Shown here: positions 1 to 7,167 of the stretch, piece by piece | How the letters are laid out: every line of letters begins with the position of its first letter | Numbering within the stretch: the first letter of the stretch is position 1 | Assembly: GCA_002385265.1 (NCBI GenBank) | Contig: DGDD01000199.1 | Coordinates: 1-39,191, forward strand | Direction of reading: 5' to 3' | Length of the DNA stretch: 39,191 nucleotides | Source of the DNA: Chitinophagaceae bacterium UBA3961 | GTDB taxonomy: Bacteria > Bacteroidota > Bacteroidia > Chitinophagales > Chitinophagaceae | Notes under the pieces: generated by a model | What the model was told of the DNA's origin: nothing | Databases searched by the model: none | What the model saw: the letters and a program-made list of their open reading frames with translations, nothing else | Translations under genes and position numbers: made by a program

Positions 1-596
1 TTTACGGAGGCTTGATGAGTTAAAATAAATTCTATATACGTTTCAATAGGAGCATTCGTATTAGCAATGGCTTCTTGAATTTCCTCTCTATTTACTTGTG
101 CAGCAAAGGAGGCTGTTTTTAGTTTCTTCAATACGCTCTTTACGTCCATCCCTTCGTAACGTGTGGGGCGAATAAGAGCTGCGGCATGTATGAAACCGGA
201 GAGTTCATCGAATACATAGATCATTTTGTCCATTACTGAAACGGGCTGTACGCCAAAATGACGAGGGCCATGCGAAGCGATGCATTGGATGATGTCGGGA
301 TCAATATTGCGTGCTTCTAGTTCTTCGATGATGATACGGCAATGATCGTTGGGGTATTTCTCCCAATCGGCATCGTGCAATAAGCCGGCGAGTTCCCATT
401 TACGAGCGGTGATTTCATCGGCGCCTTCTTTTTCGAGGGCCCAAGCTTTCATAACGGCGGCCACTTGTTTCATGTGCAGTCGCAGGCGTTCATTGGGCAC
501 CCATTCTTCCAGAAGGGCATTGGCTTCATCGAGGGAGAGCAAATTTCCTTTGTTTTCGGGTTTACCGAAGCTTGTTCTTCCGAGGTGTAATGACAT
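1..596 (-). CDS. HD-domain (HDIG-type) protein, C-terminus beyond window edge
   Basis: The reading frame is open from the ATG at 596 to the window edge (198 full codons), so the C-terminus is missing. The product has an HD-superfamily metal site: His41 in a helix, the His74-Asp75 pair (GLLHDADW), His109 (IASHGPRHF), and an aspartate-rich helix around 123-130 (VMDKMIYVFDEL). Small HD proteins of about 190-200 residues are usually metal-dependent phosphohydrolases acting on nucleotides or similar phosphate esters; the substrate cannot be read from the sequence. There is no signal peptide, so it should be cytoplasmic. It is divergent from the ribosomal operon, with a 312-bp gap between the start codons. 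I see no exact TAnnTTTG box for this gene. The fold assignment is firm; the substrate is unknown. Confidence 0.8.
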   Translation of the reverse strand, partial: MSLHLGRTSFGKPENKGNLLSLDEANALLEEWVPNERLRLHMKQVAAVMKAWALEKEGADEITARKWELAGLLHDADWEKYPNDHCRIIIEELEARNIDPDIIQCIASHGPRHFGVQPVSVMDKMIYVFDELSGFIHAAALIRPTRYEGMDVKSVLKKLKTASFAAQVNREEIQEAIANTNAPIETYIEFILTHQASV

Positions 597-774
597 AAGA
601 ATGAAATGAGCAGCAATTTAAGCGAAAGAGTGGCAAAAATGACTATTTTACTGTTGTTTCTAATGTGTTGATAATCAGTGTCTGTTTGATACGATATTTA
701 TTATGTTACAAAATATTTATTGATAATCAGTGAGTTGTGAAGGCTGCCGTAAAAATAGCTTGTAGAAATTTAGG

Positions 775-801
775 TTGAGAGAATGGAGATGGTTATCTTT
801 G
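775..801 (+). promoter_or_regulatory. promoter of the rplM-rpsI-rpsB-tsf operon
   Basis: TATCTTTG at 794-801 matches the Bacteroidota -7 consensus TAnnTTTG exactly. A TTG at 775-777 sits 16 bp upstream as a -33 element, slightly close to the box. The predicted transcript starts near 806 and leaves a leader of about 100 nt before rplM. Confidence 0.65.
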
Positions 802-804
802 CGT

Positions 805-908
805 CCCTTTAGGCTATGAAAATAGGGTTAGAGGGGGCAGAAAAGCGGGATGGCGCGTCTGTTCTATTTTTTAAACGCATCGGTGAATACCGGTAAAAAG
901 TTATTAAA
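805..908 (+). promoter_or_regulatory. possible ribosomal protein L13 leader
   Basis: About 100 nt separate the predicted start of transcription from rplM. The leader contains a short hairpin CGGT-GAAT-ACCG close to the start codon and a GCGT/ACGC pairing enclosing it upstream. An L13 leader RNA has been described in Bacteroidia; I recall the family but not its consensus well enough to confirm a match. Autogenous control by L13 is therefore only a suggestion. Confidence 0.35.
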
Positions 909-1352
909 ATGAGTAAACTACATTTCACTACCAAACATGCGAATGCGGCTACCGTACAACGTAATTGGTATGTTGTTGACGGTACCAATCAAACCGTGGG
1001 ACGCATGTGTGCTAGAATTGCTTCAGTTCTTCGTGGTAAGAACAAGGCATATTATACGCCACATGTTGATTGCGGAGATTATGTGATTATTATCAATGCA
1101 GACAAGGTTAAGTTCACAGGAAACAAAATGGAAGAGAAAGAGTACATCACTTTCTCGGGTTATCCTGGTGGTCAAAAAATTGAGATCGCTAAAGATTTGT
1201 TGAAACGTCGTCCTGAAGCTTTGTTGGAAAGAGCGGTACGCGGTATGTTACCAAAGAACCGTTTGGGTCGTAAGATGATCAAGAAGTTATTTGTGTATGC
1301 CGGCGCTGAGCATCAGCATGGAGCACAACAACCCAAAGAGTTGAAGTTCTAA
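909..1352 (+). CDS. rplM: 50S ribosomal protein L13
   Basis: L13 is an early-assembling protein of the large ribosomal subunit that binds 23S rRNA. The 147-residue product is of normal length and carries the family features: the N-terminal WYVVDGTNQTVGRMCARIA segment, a central HVDCGDYVIIINADKVKFTG strand region, and the basic AVRGMLPKNRLGRKM signature. The ATG is preceded by an A/T-rich stretch (ttattaaa), with no Shine-Dalgarno motif, as is usual in Bacteroidota. It is the first gene of a four-gene operon with rpsI, rpsB and tsf, and rpsI follows 69 bp downstream. Assignment is certain. Confidence 0.98.
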   Translation: MSKLHFTTKHANAATVQRNWYVVDGTNQTVGRMCARIASVLRGKNKAYYTPHVDCGDYVIIINADKVKFTGNKMEEKEYITFSGYPGGQKIEIAKDLLKRRPEALLERAVRGMLPKNRLGRKMIKKLFVYAGAEHQHGAQQPKELKF

Positions 1353-1421
1353 TTTAAACGAAACTAAAACATTTCATCAGTTGTGCGCCGAAAAGGCAAA
1401 CGACTTAAAGCTTAAATAAAA

Positions 1422-1811
1422 ATGGAAAAGCAAAAAAATGGTGTAGGTCGTCGTAAAGAAGCTGTAACCCGCGTATTTATTTCAAAGGGTAGCGGTAACA
1501 TTACTGTGAACGATAAAAACTACAAAGAATATTTCTCTTTAGTATACCTTCAAAATCAGGTTGAGTTGCCTTTGAAAGTGGCTCAGCTTTCTGATAAATT
1601 AGATGTTAAGATCAATGCTGCCGGTGGTGGTATCAAAGGTCAGGCAGAAGCTGCTAAATTAGGTATTGGTCGTGCTTTGGTTGAAATGAACCCAGAGTTA
1701 CGTCCTGCTTTGAAAGCAGCGGGCATCCTGAAAAGAGATCCTCGTTCTGTTGAACGTAAGAAGTTCGGTCATAAGAAAGCCCGTAGAAGCTTCCAGTTCA
1801 GTAAACGTTAA
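1422..1811 (+). CDS. rpsI: 30S ribosomal protein S9
   Basis: S9 is a small-subunit protein whose C-terminal tail reaches the P-site tRNA. The 129-residue product has the standard N-terminus (GVGRRKEAVTRVFISKGSG), the glycine-rich loop (AAGGGIKGQAEA), the LGIGRAL motif, and the basic tail ending in SFQFSKR, whose final arginine contacts tRNA in known structures. It is co-directional with rplM, the almost universal partner, and lies 69 bp after it. A 72-residue frame at 1750-1968 overlaps its end but is a chance frame. Confidence 0.98.
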   Translation: MEKQKNGVGRRKEAVTRVFISKGSGNITVNDKNYKEYFSLVYLQNQVELPLKVAQLSDKLDVKINAAGGGIKGQAEAAKLGIGRALVEMNPELRPALKAAGILKRDPRSVERKKFGHKKARRSFQFSKR

Positions 1812-1900
1812 TATCGGTTGGGTATTCCAACTGTGTGGATGGTTCTTGCGGAACTCATCTTACATCGAAAAAAACATTGTAAACTTTTTATACAAGAAAA

Positions 1901-2770
1901 ATGGAAAACAACACTTCTCTTCAACAACAACTTTTAGAAGCCGGTGTACACTTCGGTCACCTGCGTAAGAAGTGGAACCCTAAAATGTTGCCTTATATCT
2001 TCGCTGAGAAGAAAGGTATTCATATCATCGATCTTAACAAAACCACTGAAAGCTTGCAAGAAGCTGCTGCTGCTATGAAACAAATGGCACGTAGTGGAAA
2101 GAAGATCATGTTTGTTGGTACTAAAAAACAAGCTAAAGAGATCGTTACAGAATGTGCTAGAAAAGTAAACATGCCTTACGCAACAGAACGTTGGTTGGGT
2201 GGTATGTTAACTAACTTCAATACCGTTCGTAAGAGTGTGAAGAAAATGCAGAGCATCGATAAAATGTTGAACGACGGTAGCGCTGAAAGCCTTACTAAAA
2301 AAGAGCGTTTGACTTTGGGTCGTGACCGCGATAAAATGGATAAAGTATTGGGTGGTATCGCTCAATTAGGACGTGTTCCTGCTGCTTTGTTCATCATCGA
2401 TATTGGCCACGAGCACATCGCTTTGGCTGAAGCTAAGCGCCTTGGTATCACTACCTTCGGTATGGTAGATACGAACTGCGACCCTAACAAAGTTGATTTC
2501 GCTATTCCTGCGAACGACGATGCTACTAAATCAATCGCTATCATTACTCAGTACATCACTGCTGCAATTGCAGAAGGATTGGCTGAAAGACAAGCTGCTA
2601 AAGATGAAGAAGTAGAAGAATCAAGTGATGATGAAAAAGAAAAGAAAGCAGCTCGTTTACAAGCTGAAGCAGAAGCTGAAGGTGGCCGTGGTGGTCGCGG
2701 TGGTGGTAACAGAGGCGGTCAAAAACGCCGTGTTCCCGGTGGTGCTAGCCGTCGCCCAGCTGGTAAATAA
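1901..2770 (+). CDS. rpsB: 30S ribosomal protein S2 with acidic and Gly/Arg-rich C-terminal extension
   Basis: S2 binds late to the small subunit and is needed for S1 recruitment in many bacteria. The core runs from residue 1 to about 232 and shows family motifs HFGHLRKKWNPKM, YIFAEKKGIHIIDL, MFVGTKKQAKEIV, RWLGGMLTNFNTV and FGMVDTNCDPNKVDFAIPAN. It is followed by a tail of about 55 residues: first highly charged (EEVEESSDDEKEKK), then Gly/Arg-rich (GGRGGRGGGNRGGQKRR). This makes the protein 289 residues, longer than the roughly 240-260 of most S2 proteins. Low-complexity extensions of S2 are seen in Bacteroidota. The gene lies 89 bp after rpsI and 41 bp before tsf. Confidence 0.97.
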   Translation: MENNTSLQQQLLEAGVHFGHLRKKWNPKMLPYIFAEKKGIHIIDLNKTTESLQEAAAAMKQMARSGKKIMFVGTKKQAKEIVTECARKVNMPYATERWLGGMLTNFNTVRKSVKKMQSIDKMLNDGSAESLTKKERLTLGRDRDKMDKVLGGIAQLGRVPAALFIIDIGHEHIALAEAKRLGITTFGMVDTNCDPNKVDFAIPANDDATKSIAIITQYITAAIAEGLAERQAAKDEEVEESSDDEKEKKAARLQAEAEAEGGRGGRGGGNRGGQKRRVPGGASRRPAGK

Positions 2771-2811
2771 GCGAATGGTATTTTATCAATAAACATTTTA
2801 ATATAAAAGAT

Positions 2812-3648
2812 ATGTCAACTGTAACTATATCTGCAGCCGATATCAATAAACTCCGTCAAGCTACCGGTGCCGGTATGATGGATTGTCGTAAAGCGCTTAC
2901 AGAATCAAACGGTGATTTTGAAGCAGCGATCGACTGGTTGCGTAAGAAAGGTGCTAAAGTTGCTGCATTAAGAGGTGATCGTGAAGCGAAAGAAGGTGTG
3001 GTGTTGGCGAAAACTACTGCAGACAACAAAACCGGTATCACTCTTTGTGTGAGCTGTGAAACAGACTTCGTTAGTAAAAATGCTGACTTCGTTGCGTTCG
3101 CTCAATCAATTATGGATGCTGCCGTTGCAAACAACGTGAAATCATTAGATGAATTGAACGCTGTTTCAATCAACGGTGCTAAAGTTGCTGACTTAGTAAA
3201 CGACAAATTGGCTTCTATCGGTGAGAAAATCGGTATTACCAAATTTGAGCGTGTAGATGCTCCATACGTTGCTTCTTACATTCACGGTGCAAACCGTTTG
3301 GGTGTATTGGTGGGAATGGATAAAGAATCTGCTGAAACAGGTAAGGATGTAGCAATGCAAATTGCTGCGATGAGCCCTGTAGCTGTAGATCCTTCAGGAG
3401 TAGATGCTAGCGTAATCGAAAGAGAGCGTGCTATCGTTACAGAACAAATTAAGAACGATCCTAAAATGGCAGGCAAACCCGATGAAATGATCGCTAAGAT
3501 CGCTGAAGGTAAATTGAATGCCTTCTTCAAAGAGAGCACTTTGTTAAGCCAAGCTTTCGTAAAAGACAGCAGCAAAACTGTAGGTGACTACTTGAAGAGC
3601 GCTGGTGATTACAAAGTAACCGAATTCAAACGCGTTGCTTTAGGATAA
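2812..3648 (+). CDS. tsf: elongation factor Ts
   Basis: EF-Ts is the guanine nucleotide exchange factor for EF-Tu in the cytoplasm. The 278-residue product shows the N-terminal UBA-like domain with the signature LRQATGAGMMDCRKAL (about residues 14-29), the core-domain motif CVSCETDFVSKNADF (about 79-93), and YIHGANRLGVLV (about 150-161), which lies in the EF-Tu-binding core. Length is normal for the family. It is the last gene of the operon and is followed by a strong terminator at 3672-3700. The rpsB-tsf order is nearly universal in bacteria. Confidence 0.98.
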   Translation: MSTVTISAADINKLRQATGAGMMDCRKALTESNGDFEAAIDWLRKKGAKVAALRGDREAKEGVVLAKTTADNKTGITLCVSCETDFVSKNADFVAFAQSIMDAAVANNVKSLDELNAVSINGAKVADLVNDKLASIGEKIGITKFERVDAPYVASYIHGANRLGVLVGMDKESAETGKDVAMQIAAMSPVAVDPSGVDASVIERERAIVTEQIKNDPKMAGKPDEMIAKIAEGKLNAFFKESTLLSQAFVKDSSKTVGDYLKSAGDYKVTEFKRVALG

Positions 3649-3671
3649 TCTCCTTCGTTAAGAAATATGTG

Positions 3672-3700
3672 AGAGCCCCCGGAATTCCGGGGGCTCTTTT
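3672..3700 (+). terminator. rho-independent terminator after tsf
   Basis: Perfect 11-bp inverted repeat AGAGCCCCCGG (3672-3682) and CCGGGGGCTCT (3687-3697) with loop AATT, then TTTT. It closes the ribosomal operon. Confidence 0.92.
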
Positions 3701-3705
3701 CGTTT

Positions 3706-3740
3706 GATCAGGATTTACAGGATTAAAGGATTCACAGGAT
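3706..3740 (+). repeat. dispersed AGGATT repeat, copy 1
   Basis: A 35-bp stretch built of four spaced AGGATT-type cores (TCAGGATT, ACAGGATT, AAAGGATT, ACAGGAT). Near-identical copies lie at 10233-10267 (same strand) and 20529-20562 (opposite strand). It lies just after the tsf terminator. Confidence 0.85.
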
Positions 3741-3803
3741 TAGTGATTTAGTTGGATAGGATAGATATATTTTTCATTGGAAACGATTCAGAGCTGGAGT
3801 TAA

Positions 3804-3945
3804 CGACGCTGTAGGCGTCGAACATTAGTAGCGGTAATGAATATCGTTAACAGGGCAACACGACCCTGTAGGGGTCGAACATTAGTAGCAGCAATGAATA
3901 TCGTTAGTAGGGTAATACGACCCTGTAGGGGTCGCACATTAGTTG
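3804..3945 (+). repeat. 57-bp tandem repeat, three units, each starting with a CGACCC-type hairpin
   Basis: Units begin at 3804, 3861 and 3918, exactly 57 bp apart; the third is incomplete. Units 1 and 2 agree at 49 of 57 positions. Each starts with a 17-bp hairpin of 6-bp stem and loop TGTAG (3804-3820, 3861-3877, 3918-3934). Unit 1 has stem CGACGC/GCGTCG where units 2 and 3 have CGACCC/GGGTCG, a compensatory pair change. Two more hairpins of the same shape lie at 12929 and 12980. Confidence 0.9.
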
Positions 3946-4032
3946 TTTTTGATTGGTTAATTTCCGTGATTCGAATTCATATAAAGAATTCACAAGCTCT
4001 TTCCTTCCTACCTTCACATAAAATTTATTCTC

Positions 4033-4875
4033 ATGGCTACTGAAAGAGTTGGATTTATTGGATTGGGCAATATGGGATTGCCAATGGCGCTCAATTTAGA
4101 AAAAGCGGGTTTCGATTTGAGTGTGTACAACAGAACAGTCGGAAAAACCGATGCCTTTAAAAGTTCTACGAAGAAAGCTGCAACAATAGAGGAATTAGTA
4201 AGTCAATCCGATATTATCATCACCATGCTCACCAATGACGCTTCCGTTGAAGAAGTATATACTAAAGCACTTTCGGTAGATGTAAAAGGAAAGCTCTTTA
4301 TTGATATGAGCACCATCTCTCAGCAGTTGTCTGTTTCCTTGAGTGAAAAGCTAAAAACTCATCGTGCTTCGCTCTTAGATGCACCGGTAGCAGGAAGTAC
4401 GAAACCGGCTGCTGACGGCACTTTAATTATTATGGTGGGTGGTGAAACCTCCGACTTAGAAAGAGCCATGCCTTACTTTGAAAAAATGGGTCGACTGGTG
4501 AAACACCTTGGTGTAAATGGAAAAGGACTGGCTGCGAAGATTGCAATCAACTATTTTCTTTCAATTCTGTATCAAGGATTGGCGGAAGGTGTATTGGTTG
4601 CAGAAAAATTGGGAGTGGAGCGCAGCGCATTGCTCGATATCATCAATGAAAGTGCCGTGGGTAGCGGTGCTACAAAAATCAAAACTCCGCTATTGAACGC
4701 TCATGAATACCAACCTGCATTTGCCCTAGATCTGATGTTAAAAGATGTATTACTCGCTAAATCGGCTGGTGCCGTTTATCCATTGGGTGCAGTTGCCATT
4801 GAATCGTATCAAGAGGCGCAGAACAAAGGGTTGGGAGCGGAAGATGTAATTGGTATTATAAGATCACTATCTTAG
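4033..4875 (+). CDS. NAD(P)-dependent beta-hydroxyacid dehydrogenase (3-hydroxyisobutyrate dehydrogenase family)
   Basis: This is a cytoplasmic oxidoreductase of the family containing 3-hydroxyisobutyrate dehydrogenase, tartronate semialdehyde reductase and GLYR-type succinic semialdehyde reductases. The 280-residue protein opens with a Rossmann motif (GFIGLGNMGLPMALNL, residues 7-22), has the substrate-loop signature DAPVAGSTKPAADGTL (about 116-131), and carries the catalytic lysine Lys169 in GKGLAAKIAINYF, followed by the all-helical C-terminal domain. Length is typical. The exact substrate cannot be told from sequence. It stands alone after a repeat-rich gap and is convergent with the PLP enzyme gene, with only 6 bp between the stop codons and no obvious terminator there. 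Confidence 0.88.
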   Translation: MATERVGFIGLGNMGLPMALNLEKAGFDLSVYNRTVGKTDAFKSSTKKAATIEELVSQSDIIITMLTNDASVEEVYTKALSVDVKGKLFIDMSTISQQLSVSLSEKLKTHRASLLDAPVAGSTKPAADGTLIIMVGGETSDLERAMPYFEKMGRLVKHLGVNGKGLAAKIAINYFLSILYQGLAEGVLVAEKLGVERSALLDIINESAVGSGATKIKTPLLNAHEYQPAFALDLMLKDVLLAKSAGAVYPLGAVAIESYQEAQNKGLGAEDVIGIIRSLS

Positions 4876-4881
4876 TACACG

Positions 4882-6129
4882 CTATTGATACTTTTTCAAA
4901 ACTGCAATCAACTGATCTATTTCTGTTGCACTGTTGTAGAAAGAAGGAGAGATACGTATCATGTGATCGTATACTGAAATATTGATCCCTTCTTTTTCCA
5001 GCGCAGGTTTTAGTAGTTTGCCGGCGTCTTTGAAGGCAAAGCAAACAATGGGTCCTTCCGTTTCTTTTAGTGTTAGGGGTATGAATCGACCTCCTGCAAT
5101 TTCGTTTTGAAGTTTATTGATCAAAGGCTGCCTGTAGGCTGCGATATTCGAGACGCCCAGCGAATGCAACAATTGCAAGGAATAACGCAAGGCGGCAATG
5201 CCGCTATTCGCGAAAGTGCCCACTTCGAAATGCCCGCTCATGTCTTGCCTCGCTTCTGAATCAAAACTAGTGCTGCCGGGTGTGTCAAAGGGAAGTACGT
5301 GAGACACTTCATTGGTCATTTGCCTGTAACCAATTGCCATTCTCTTCATCATTGGTAACAAGTCTTTCTTTACATAAAGAAATCCTATTCCAAAATCACC
5401 CATTAACCATTTGTAGGTTGCGCAAGCGCAGAAGTCAACGTTTGTATCTTTTACATCAATCGGAATAGCGCCTGCCGCTTGAATGATATCGGCATAAACC
5501 AATGCTCCTTTTGCATGAGCCAATTTACAAACCTCTTTTAAAGAGTGTTGAAATCCGGTAGTAGCGGAAACCAGTGATAGCGCTACTAATTTAGTACTGG
5601 GTTTAATGGCTTGGTCTAATTCATTTAAGTCAATTTGATTGTTCCTGGGTTTTACCACCGTTACTTTGTTCCCGGAAGCTGCCAATTGATTGTACAAATG
5701 CAAGGAGCCGTGAAAATGAAATCCGTCTGTAACAATAGACTCGGTTGTGCCTGGTAGTGAGAGTCCATTCACTACCATGTTTTCTCCATACATAGTGCTA
5801 GGAATCCAAGCTATTTCAGAAGGGTCTGCATTGATGAGTTGGGCAAAACTTGCTGCAACTTCTGCTCTTTCAAAGGCATCATAGCCCGGTGCTTCTTTTT
5901 TGTTTTGCATTCGATCGTTTAGAAACCGATTGATTTCTGCACGACTGCCAATGCTCATAGGATGCGTATATGCTGCATTGAGGTAATTGCCTTTAATTTC
6001 AAACAATTGCTTTGCCGGGAAAGTTCCGGTGAAAGAAGGAATGGTGGATTGTACAGGAAGCTGTGTGAGCGCCGGTAAACCGGTCATTAACGACACAAAT
6101 TTTCTTCTCGAGAAATCCTGATTCCCCAT
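4882..6129 (-). CDS. exported aminotransferase class V-fold PLP enzyme
   Basis: A fold-type I PLP enzyme of the class V group (cysteine desulfurase, kynureninase and isopenicillin N epimerase-like). The likely Schiff-base lysine is Lys240 in CATYKWLMGDFG; an upstream aspartate in VYADIIQAAG probably contacts the pyridine nitrogen, and SVYDHMIRISPSFYN gives the typical C-terminal segment. The N-terminus has a Tat-like signal (SRRKFVSLM at about residues 7-15, then a hydrophobic stretch), so it may be exported folded with its cofactor. At 415 residues it is of normal length. A possible promoter lies at 6145-6176 (TATCTTTA with TTG 21 bp upstream). The reaction is unknown; it lacks obvious desulfurase context. 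Confidence 0.82.
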   Translation of the reverse strand: MGNQDFSRRKFVSLMTGLPALTQLPVQSTIPSFTGTFPAKQLFEIKGNYLNAAYTHPMSIGSRAEINRFLNDRMQNKKEAPGYDAFERAEVAASFAQLINADPSEIAWIPSTMYGENMVVNGLSLPGTTESIVTDGFHFHGSLHLYNQLAASGNKVTVVKPRNNQIDLNELDQAIKPSTKLVALSLVSATTGFQHSLKEVCKLAHAKGALVYADIIQAAGAIPIDVKDTNVDFCACATYKWLMGDFGIGFLYVKKDLLPMMKRMAIGYRQMTNEVSHVLPFDTPGSTSFDSEARQDMSGHFEVGTFANSGIAALRYSLQLLHSLGVSNIAAYRQPLINKLQNEIAGGRFIPLTLKETEGPIVCFAFKDAGKLLKPALEKEGINISVYDHMIRISPSFYNSATEIDQLIAVLKKYQ

Positions 6130-6144
6130 TCAAGTTGATTTGAT

Positions 6145-6176
6145 TAAAGATAATAAAATCTTACGGATGCGTTCAA
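6145..6176 (-). promoter_or_regulatory. probable promoter of the exported PLP enzyme gene
   Basis: On the minus strand TATCTTTA (6145-6152) matches TAnnTTTG except for the last base, with a TTG (6174-6176) 21 bp upstream. It lies 15 bp before the start codon. Confidence 0.4.
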
Positions 6177-6279
6177 ATTCAGGCCACTAGCAAAGTACAA
6201 GTGAAGCGGGCATGCCTGAACATATTATCGATTTCAACCTAAAACAATTTTCTTATCTTGCGCACCAAACTACCAACAC

Positions 6280-6993
6280 ATGTTACCCAAATACAAAAGG
6301 ATATTATTGAAGCTATCGGGCGAAAGTTTGATGGGAGATAAGAGTTTTGGATTAGATCCTGCCGTTATTGAAAAATACGCCAGAGATATTAAGGAAATCG
6401 TTGATTTAGGTGTACAAGTGGCTGTAGTAATTGGAGGTGGTAATATCTACCGCGGTATGAATGAAGGTGAAACGGGAATTGAGCGTGCTCATGGCGATTA
6501 TATGGGGATGTTGGCCACGGTAATCAACGGTATGGCCATGCAGGCAATGTTGGAAAAAGTAGGCGTTTATACACGTTTGCAGAGCGCCATTAAAATGGAA
6601 CAAGTGGCTGAGCCTTATATCCGTCGCCGTGCCATCCGTCACGTAGAAAAAGGACGTGTAGTGATCTTTGGAGCAGGAACGGGCAACCCATATTTCACCA
6701 CTGATACAGCCGGTTCTTTGAGAGCCATTGAGATGCAAGCGGATGTAATTTTGAAAGGAACACGTGTTGACGGTATCTATACTGCAGATCCCGAAAAAGA
6801 CCCTACCGCTACCAAGTTCAATACCATTACCTTCCAGGAATGTATCTCGAAAAACTTGCGAGTTATGGACATGACGGCATTCACACTTTGTATGGAAAAC
6901 AGCCTACCTATCATTGTGTTTGACATGAATAAACCTGGAAATTTACGCCGTGTGGTTAGTGGAGAGAAAGTAGGGACCCTTGTAAGAGGTTAA
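6280..6993 (+). CDS. pyrH: uridylate kinase (UMP kinase)
   Basis: PyrH phosphorylates UMP to UDP with ATP in pyrimidine nucleotide synthesis; the bacterial enzyme is a cytoplasmic hexamer of the amino-acid kinase family. The 237-residue product shows the N-terminal ATP-binding segment ([14 protein letters not shown]), the GGGNIYRG loop, the UMP-binding [16 protein letters not shown] segment, [19 protein letters not shown], and the [14 protein letters not shown] signature. Length is normal. It stands alone, ending with a strong terminator at 7019-7051. A degenerate promoter-like sequence (TATCTTGC) lies about 20 bp upstream of the start and is too weak to call. Confidence 0.97.
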   Translation: MLPKYKRILLKLSGESLMGDKSFGLDPAVIEKYARDIKEIVDLGVQVAVVIGGGNIYRGMNEGETGIERAHGDYMGMLATVINGMAMQAMLEKVGVYTRLQSAIKMEQVAEPYIRRRAIRHVEKGRVVIFGAGTGNPYFTTDTAGSLRAIEMQADVILKGTRVDGIYTADPEKDPTATKFNTITFQECISKNLRVMDMTAFTLCMENSLPIIVFDMNKPGNLRRVVSGEKVGTLVRG

Positions 6994-7018
6994 TAACCAA
7001 TACGGTAAAAAATATTTT

Positions 7019-7057
7019 AGAAAGCACTTGCAAATACGGCAAGTGCTTTCTAATTTT
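7019..7057 (+). terminator. rho-independent terminator after pyrH
   Basis: Perfect 13-bp inverted repeat AGAAAGCACTTGC (7019-7031) and GCAAGTGCTTTCT (7039-7051) with a 7-nt loop, followed by AATTTT. Confidence 0.88.
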
Positions 7058-7167
7058 CGGACTGATTCCTATTTTGGAATCCCTCCAATTCTGATTCAAA
7101 ATCCCTTGAAAGATGGTTTACCTTGTTCTTCCCGTGAAGGGCAATTAATGCTTATTTCCGAACCATT

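Larger units (their letters stand above)
597..908. other. intergenic region between divergent HD gene and rplM
   Basis: This 312-bp gap holds the rplM promoter (794-801), a possible ribosomal-protein leader (about 805-908), and a perfect 13-bp direct repeat TTGATAATCAGTG at 668-680 and 720-732 (start-to-start 52 bp). I found no convincing small gene in it. Confidence 0.6.

Noticed and set aside
1750..1968. 72-residue frame spanning the rpsI-rpsB gap
   Set aside because: Overlaps both real genes in another frame and has no family resemblance.
3804..3945. Regularly spaced repeats that might be a CRISPR array
   Set aside because: The 57-bp units are similar along their whole length, with no unique spacers, only three units, and no cas genes nearby.
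3837..4043. 68-residue open frame with internally repeated protein sequence
   Set aside because: It is a translation of the 57-bp tandem repeat and overlaps the start of the dehydrogenase gene; no codon signature.
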